Below are positions 60,490 through 64,000 of a DNA stretch of 64,000 nt, one piece after another. Position numbers and translations under genes: made by a program. Numbering within the stretch: position 1 is the stretch's first letter; every line of letters begins with the position of its first letter. This DNA comes from Nonomuraea turcica (GTDB lineage: Bacteria > Actinomycetota > Actinomycetes > Streptosporangiales > Streptosporangiaceae): positions 1 to 64,000 of the forward strand of contig NZ_JAUZQF010000021.1 of the NCBI RefSeq assembly GCF_030718205.1, in the 5' to 3' direction. The notes below the pieces were generated by a model. That model did no database searches and was not told the origin of the DNA. It was given only the letters and a program-made list of their open reading frames with translations.

Positions 60490-61647
60490 TCAGGTCGAAC
60501 CAGGCAAATCCCTAGGTAGGTAGCGTCCGGAGAGCCGGGCCAGCTTCAGGCTCAGGTGCAGGGCGAGTCGCTCGCCGCCGTCCTTCAGGTCCGTACGGGC
60601 GAGTTCCTCCACCCGCTGCAACCGGTAGTACAACGACGTGCGGTGCAGTCGCAGCGCCCGGGACGTGGCCACCGCGCTGCCCGCCAGGTCCAGATACGTC
60701 TCCAGCGTTTCCAGCAGCGGCAGGTACTGCGCGTCCCCGAGCAGGTCCTCGAGCCCCGGATGCAGCTCCTGGTCGGGCAGGTGGGTGAGCAGGCGGTACA
60801 CGCCCAGCCGCGCCCACTCGGCGGTTCCCCCGAGCCCCGGCACGCGGGCGGCCACCTCGGCCGCGTGCCTGGCCTCCCGGTACGACGCCACCGCCGCCGC
60901 CAAGGTGGGCTTGGCCCGCCCCACCCCGACCACCACCGGGACCGGCATGGCCGCGTGCAGCTCGTCCGGCGAGACCGGCGCCCCGGCCGTGAGCAGCACG
61001 GCGTGGTCGTAGCGGACCAGGTGCAGCGGATGATGCCCGCTGAGCCGCCGCCGCAGCGCCAGCAACCCCTGCTCCAGCGCCAGCCGGAGGGAGTCGGACG
61101 GCTCGGCCGCCAGCGGCCTGGCCACCTGCACGGTCACCGCCTCCGCCTGCGGGAACGCGCCTGCCTCGATCAGCTGCCTGGCCGCGTCCGGCTCGCCGAG
61201 CAGCACCCCGGTGACCGCCTCAAGCTCACGGTGCGAGGCGAGCCCGCTGGCCAGGCTCTCGTGGAACAACGCCAGCGCCAGGCCCGGGGCGGCGGCCGCG
61301 GCCTCGGCGACCTGCGCCTCCGACATGGCCGGCTCGGCGTCGATGAACCACAGGAAGCCGAGCAGCCCGTCGGCGTGCCGCACAGGCACGCACACGCGCG
61401 GCAGCAGGCCCAGGTGCGGCGCGCCCAGGGTGCGGATGGGACCCGGCGCCTCGTGCACGCCGGCCGCGCGTAACCACTGGCGCACCTCGGGAGTGGTGTG
61501 CCTGCGCAGGATCGAGTCGCGGCGGATGTCGTCCATGGCGCCGTTCTGCTCGCTGTAGGCCACGACACGTTGCACGCGGTCCTCGAGCAACAGGGGGCGG
61601 CCGAGACGGGCGGCGAGCTCGTCAACGGTCCGCTGAAGATCCGCCAC
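60490..61647 (-). CDS. PucR-family transcriptional regulator
   Basis: The GTG at 61647 has AAGGGG six bases upstream. The 385-residue protein has an N-terminal sensory part (LLGFLWFIDAEPAMSEAQV), a GGDEF-like degenerate middle domain, and the C-terminal PucR HTH (YLDLAGSAVATSRALRLHRTSLYYRLQRVEEL). PucR proteins regulate purine or amino-acid catabolism. It forms a unit with the downstream amidohydrolase-like gene, and is divergent from the M6 protease gene. Confidence 0.88.
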   Translation of the reverse strand: MADLQRTVDELAARLGRPLLLEDRVQRVVAYSEQNGAMDDIRRDSILRRHTTPEVRQWLRAAGVHEAPGPIRTLGAPHLGLLPRVCVPVRHADGLLGFLWFIDAEPAMSEAQVAEAAAAAPGLALALFHESLASGLASHRELEAVTGVLLGEPDAARQLIEAGAFPQAEAVTVQVARPLAAEPSDSLRLALEQGLLALRRRLSGHHPLHLVRYDHAVLLTAGAPVSPDELHAAMPVPVVVGVGRAKPTLAAAVASYREARHAAEVAARVPGLGGTAEWARLGVYRLLTHLPDQELHPGLEDLLGDAQYLPLLETLETYLDLAGSAVATSRALRLHRTSLYYRLQRVEELARTDLKDGGERLALHLSLKLARLSGRYLPRDLPGST

Positions 61648-61753
61648 AACCACCCCCTTACATGCATATTTCAACATTTGTAGGACATGCCGCTACAGGT
61701 CTTCCCTACAACTGTTCGGTGATCTCCGTCAACAACGTCTATACCGTCGATCC

Positions 61754-63850
61754 GTGAACCTCCCGAAGAAGCTGCTGAAGGGGTTACTCGCGGCCATCGT
61801 GCTCATCCCGGTGAGCCTCGTGGCGACCCCCGCTTCCGCAGCACCCCCCACCGATCCAGAACACCCATGGCGGCGCGACCACTGGCCGCGAACGCAGCCC
61901 TGGCAGAGCGACACACCCCTCGACGCCCAGACGCTGCGCGGCCGTCCCACGGGCGGCATCCAGCCCATCGACCCCCAGAACTGGGAAAATCCCGACAACA
62001 TGACGTGGGCGGACTACAAGAAGCCGCCCGGCACCACGTGGAACGACCCCGCGGTGAAGGGGTCGAAGCGCACCTTCAAGGGTGCTCTCATCCTGCTCGA
62101 CTACCCCAACCAGCAGTTCGTCGTCACCCAGCCCAAGGGCTCGACGATCTACGCCAACCCGAGCGCCGAGGCCCACGACATCCCGCGTGACCAGGTCGCG
62201 AAGTTCTACCAGGATTTCCTCAACACCCCGAACGACCTCAACAAGGGCCACACCATCCATGAGTACTGGATGGAGGACTCGGGCGGCCGCTTCGGTGTGG
62301 AGCTCACGGGATTCGGCCCGTACACGATGCCGGGCAAGGACCACGAGTACGCCATGGAGTACCAGCGGGACGCCTGCCCGGCCGGTGACACCTGCACCAG
62401 GAACCTGCGTACCGACGGCAACGCCGCCTGGCTGGCCGCCGTCGGCCCGGACGTGGCCGCGCAGTTCGACTTCGTCTTCTACCTGAGCGCCGGCCAGGAC
62501 GAGTCGTCCACGTGGCAGGAGTTCGGGATGATGAAGTTCCCGACGAAGGAGTCCGTGACCGACGAGTGGGGCCCGCCCGACCCCAACCTCACCAACTGGT
62601 CCAGGACCCGCTACGTCGAGTGGACCTCCTGGCAGGCCGGCTCCAACTTCTGGCCCAACGCCCGCTTCGGCGTCGACTCGGTCCAGGCGGAGAGCTCCGG
62701 CATGGCGGTCTACGCCCACGAGCTGAGTCACATCATGGGCGTCGCCGACAACTACAACAATCCGTACGCCGTGCCGCCCAAACGGGCGTACACCGGCATC
62801 TGGGAGATGCTCAGCCGCGGCAGCTTCAACGGCCCCGGCGGCCCGCACTCGCGCTGGCTGATCCCGCCCACCGCGGGCGCGTCCATGGGCGCCCAGCACA
62901 TGCTGCGCAACAAGATCGTGCTGGGGATGGTCGACGAGCAGAACGTCCTGCGGCTGTCGCGCGAGGCGCTGGACGAGTCCGGCCTGGTCACCGCCAAGGT
63001 CCTCGCCCGGGCCGTGCAGCCGGGCCAGGACGAGCTCGCCGGGATCAACATCTCCTTCGACACCGGGGACAAGAGCTCGTGCAGCACGGCCGATCCGCTG
63101 TGCGACGGCGGCGGCTACGAGAACTACACGGTCGAGGTCGTCGACCGCATGGGCACCGACTCCTTCACCCCAGACTCCGGCGTGCTCCTGGCCAAGACCA
63201 AGAACCAGGACCGGGCCCCGTTCGAGTGGGTGGTCGACGCCAACCCGCAGGACATCGGCATGACCGACTACGTGCTGCCGGACGGCACCAAGGTGCCGAT
63301 CACGATCGGCGACTACCGGCAGTTGTCCGACGCCCTCTTCCACGCGGGCACCGACTCGGGCAGCGAGTACGAGTTCGTCGACGAGGCCAACCGCCTGCAC
63401 TTCTACGTCACCGACCTGAAGCGCAACCGTGAGGGCGAGCTGTCCTACACGGTCGCCGTGCGCTCGCTCGACGGCGCGGGACCGCAGCAGCGCGGCGTCA
63501 AGCTGCTCCCCGGCGCCGGCGTCCCGGCCGGCAAGAACATCTCCTCCTGCACCTTCCCGCTGTTCAACACCGGCAAGGCGGCCCTGGCGCAGGGCCAGCA
63601 CCCGGAGGACGTCAGCGCCTACCTGGGCTCCGACGTCTACCGGCTCAAGGCCGAGGTCCAGGGGAAGGGCTGGACCACTCAGGTGCCGAACGCCCTCGCC
63701 TCCGTCGCGTTCGGCAAGCAGGCGCTCGTGACCGTGAACGCGGTCCGCGAGGCCGGCGGCGACCGGCTGGCCAGGGTCAAGCTCACCGCCACCTCGGAGA
63801 GCGACCCGGCCAAGACCATGACCGCCACCTGCCACGTGATCGGCTTGTAG
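61754..63850 (+). CDS. Secreted M6-like (immune inhibitor A type) metalloprotease
   Basis: The 698-residue protein begins at a GTG with a Sec signal (LLKGLLAAIVLIPVSLVATPASA). The M6 catalytic region has HELSHIMGVADNYNNP (about residue 323): the HExxH zinc site with a downstream Asp, preceded by the IHEYWMEDSGGRFGVEL block that is typical of immune inhibitor A family enzymes. The C-terminal 250 residues are beta-rich, with Cys pairs. There is no ribosome-binding site; TATACC (61740-61745) lies eight bases upstream, indicating a leaderless transcript. Two hairpins follow the gene. Confidence 0.88.
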   Translation: MNLPKKLLKGLLAAIVLIPVSLVATPASAAPPTDPEHPWRRDHWPRTQPWQSDTPLDAQTLRGRPTGGIQPIDPQNWENPDNMTWADYKKPPGTTWNDPAVKGSKRTFKGALILLDYPNQQFVVTQPKGSTIYANPSAEAHDIPRDQVAKFYQDFLNTPNDLNKGHTIHEYWMEDSGGRFGVELTGFGPYTMPGKDHEYAMEYQRDACPAGDTCTRNLRTDGNAAWLAAVGPDVAAQFDFVFYLSAGQDESSTWQEFGMMKFPTKESVTDEWGPPDPNLTNWSRTRYVEWTSWQAGSNFWPNARFGVDSVQAESSGMAVYAHELSHIMGVADNYNNPYAVPPKRAYTGIWEMLSRGSFNGPGGPHSRWLIPPTAGASMGAQHMLRNKIVLGMVDEQNVLRLSREALDESGLVTAKVLARAVQPGQDELAGINISFDTGDKSSCSTADPLCDGGGYENYTVEVVDRMGTDSFTPDSGVLLAKTKNQDRAPFEWVVDANPQDIGMTDYVLPDGTKVPITIGDYRQLSDALFHAGTDSGSEYEFVDEANRLHFYVTDLKRNREGELSYTVAVRSLDGAGPQQRGVKLLPGAGVPAGKNISSCTFPLFNTGKAALAQGQHPEDVSAYLGSDVYRLKAEVQGKGWTTQVPNALASVAFGKQALVTVNAVREAGGDRLARVKLTATSESDPAKTMTATCHVIGL

Positions 63851-63860
63851 CGGAAAGCCG

Positions 63861-63920
63861 TGGGGTACGGCTGGCGCGGGCCGTACCCCATTCGGTTGAA
63901 TCACCCCCGTAGAGGGGGTG
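63861..63920 (+). terminator. Tandem hairpins after the M6 protease gene
   Basis: TGGGGTACGGC (63861-63871) pairs perfectly with GCCGTACCCCA (63880-63890) over an 8-base loop. CACCCCC (63902-63908) pairs with GGGGGTG (63914-63920) over GTAGA. Either could terminate the transcript before the next gene. Confidence 0.7.
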
Positions 63921-63995
63921 TTCATTGACCGGGGACCTGCCCGACAAGACAGACAATCTTCCAGAAAAGCCGCGAAGACGTCGAAGAAAGGTGCC

Positions 63996-64000
63996 ATGGG
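63996..64000 (+). CDS. Start of the next gene, cut by the window edge
   Basis: An ATG at 63996 follows GAAAGG at normal spacing (63987-63992). Only the first codons are in the window, so the product cannot be told. Confidence 0.35.

Overview
This window is GC-rich, densely coded DNA from a high-GC filamentous actinomycete. The gene content (DUF574 methyltransferase, Scr1-type regulator, polyphosphate glucokinase, TIGR03118 protein, DUF5997, DUF5709, SnoaL-like lipoprotein, Tat-exported polysaccharide enzymes) fits Streptosporangiaceae, with Nonomuraea the best guess. That assignment is inference from gene content. No rRNA, tRNA or CRISPR array was seen.

Layout. 1-5.4 kb is accessory DNA: an isolated TPR fragment, an AAC(3)-type acetyltransferase, a YacL-like protein, the decayed end of a tyrosine recombinase, two diverged copies of a gene 3' end, a LysR-like effector domain without HTH facing DUF5997, and a cluster of short repeats. 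5.4-12.4 kb holds a VOC protein, a translationally coupled pair of large Tat-exported polysaccharide enzymes with a LacI-type operator upstream, and a DHFR-like reductase. 12.5-14.4 kb pairs a HEPN-motif protein with a divergent, hairpin-rich small RNA that ends in the clearest intrinsic terminator of the window. 14.5-19.3 kb holds a TPR regulator, aldo/keto reductase, LacI regulator, GNAT enzyme and a small membrane protein.

19.4-27.06 kb is a complete nitrate assimilation operon: transporter, molybdenum nitrate reductase, FAD/Fe-S electron carrier, NirB and NirD. Its genes overlap or nearly abut, with GlnR-like sites in front and a strong terminator behind. 27.07-32.7 kb carries small secreted or lipid-anchored proteins, a GntR regulator, an ADP-ribosylglycohydrolase and a secreted X-Pro dipeptidyl-peptidase.

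32.7-37.6 kb is a tight six-gene minus-strand operon: two unknown proteins, a 62-residue protein, a maleate isomerase/Asp-Glu racemase-like enzyme, an FAD monooxygenase and a membrane-anchored sigma/anti-sigma-like fusion. It diverges from a double-HTH Scr1-like regulator across a spacer with dyad repeats. This is the best candidate for an undescribed system; its function is not known. 40.1-43.2 kb is a three-gene unit ending in an MFS gene broken by several deletions.

43.2-64 kb is more ordinary: DUF4253, HAD hydrolases, TIGR03118, PPGK, a small type VII/WXG-like pair next to an EbfC-like protein, HrpA helicase, large-subunit catalase, DUF5709, an MFS and an ABC exporter with a divergent MarR, a PucR regulator with a metal-ligand-less amidohydrolase homologue, and a secreted M6-type metalloprotease. 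Many starts in the window are GTG or TTG chosen by ribosome-binding site, and several genes look leaderless.
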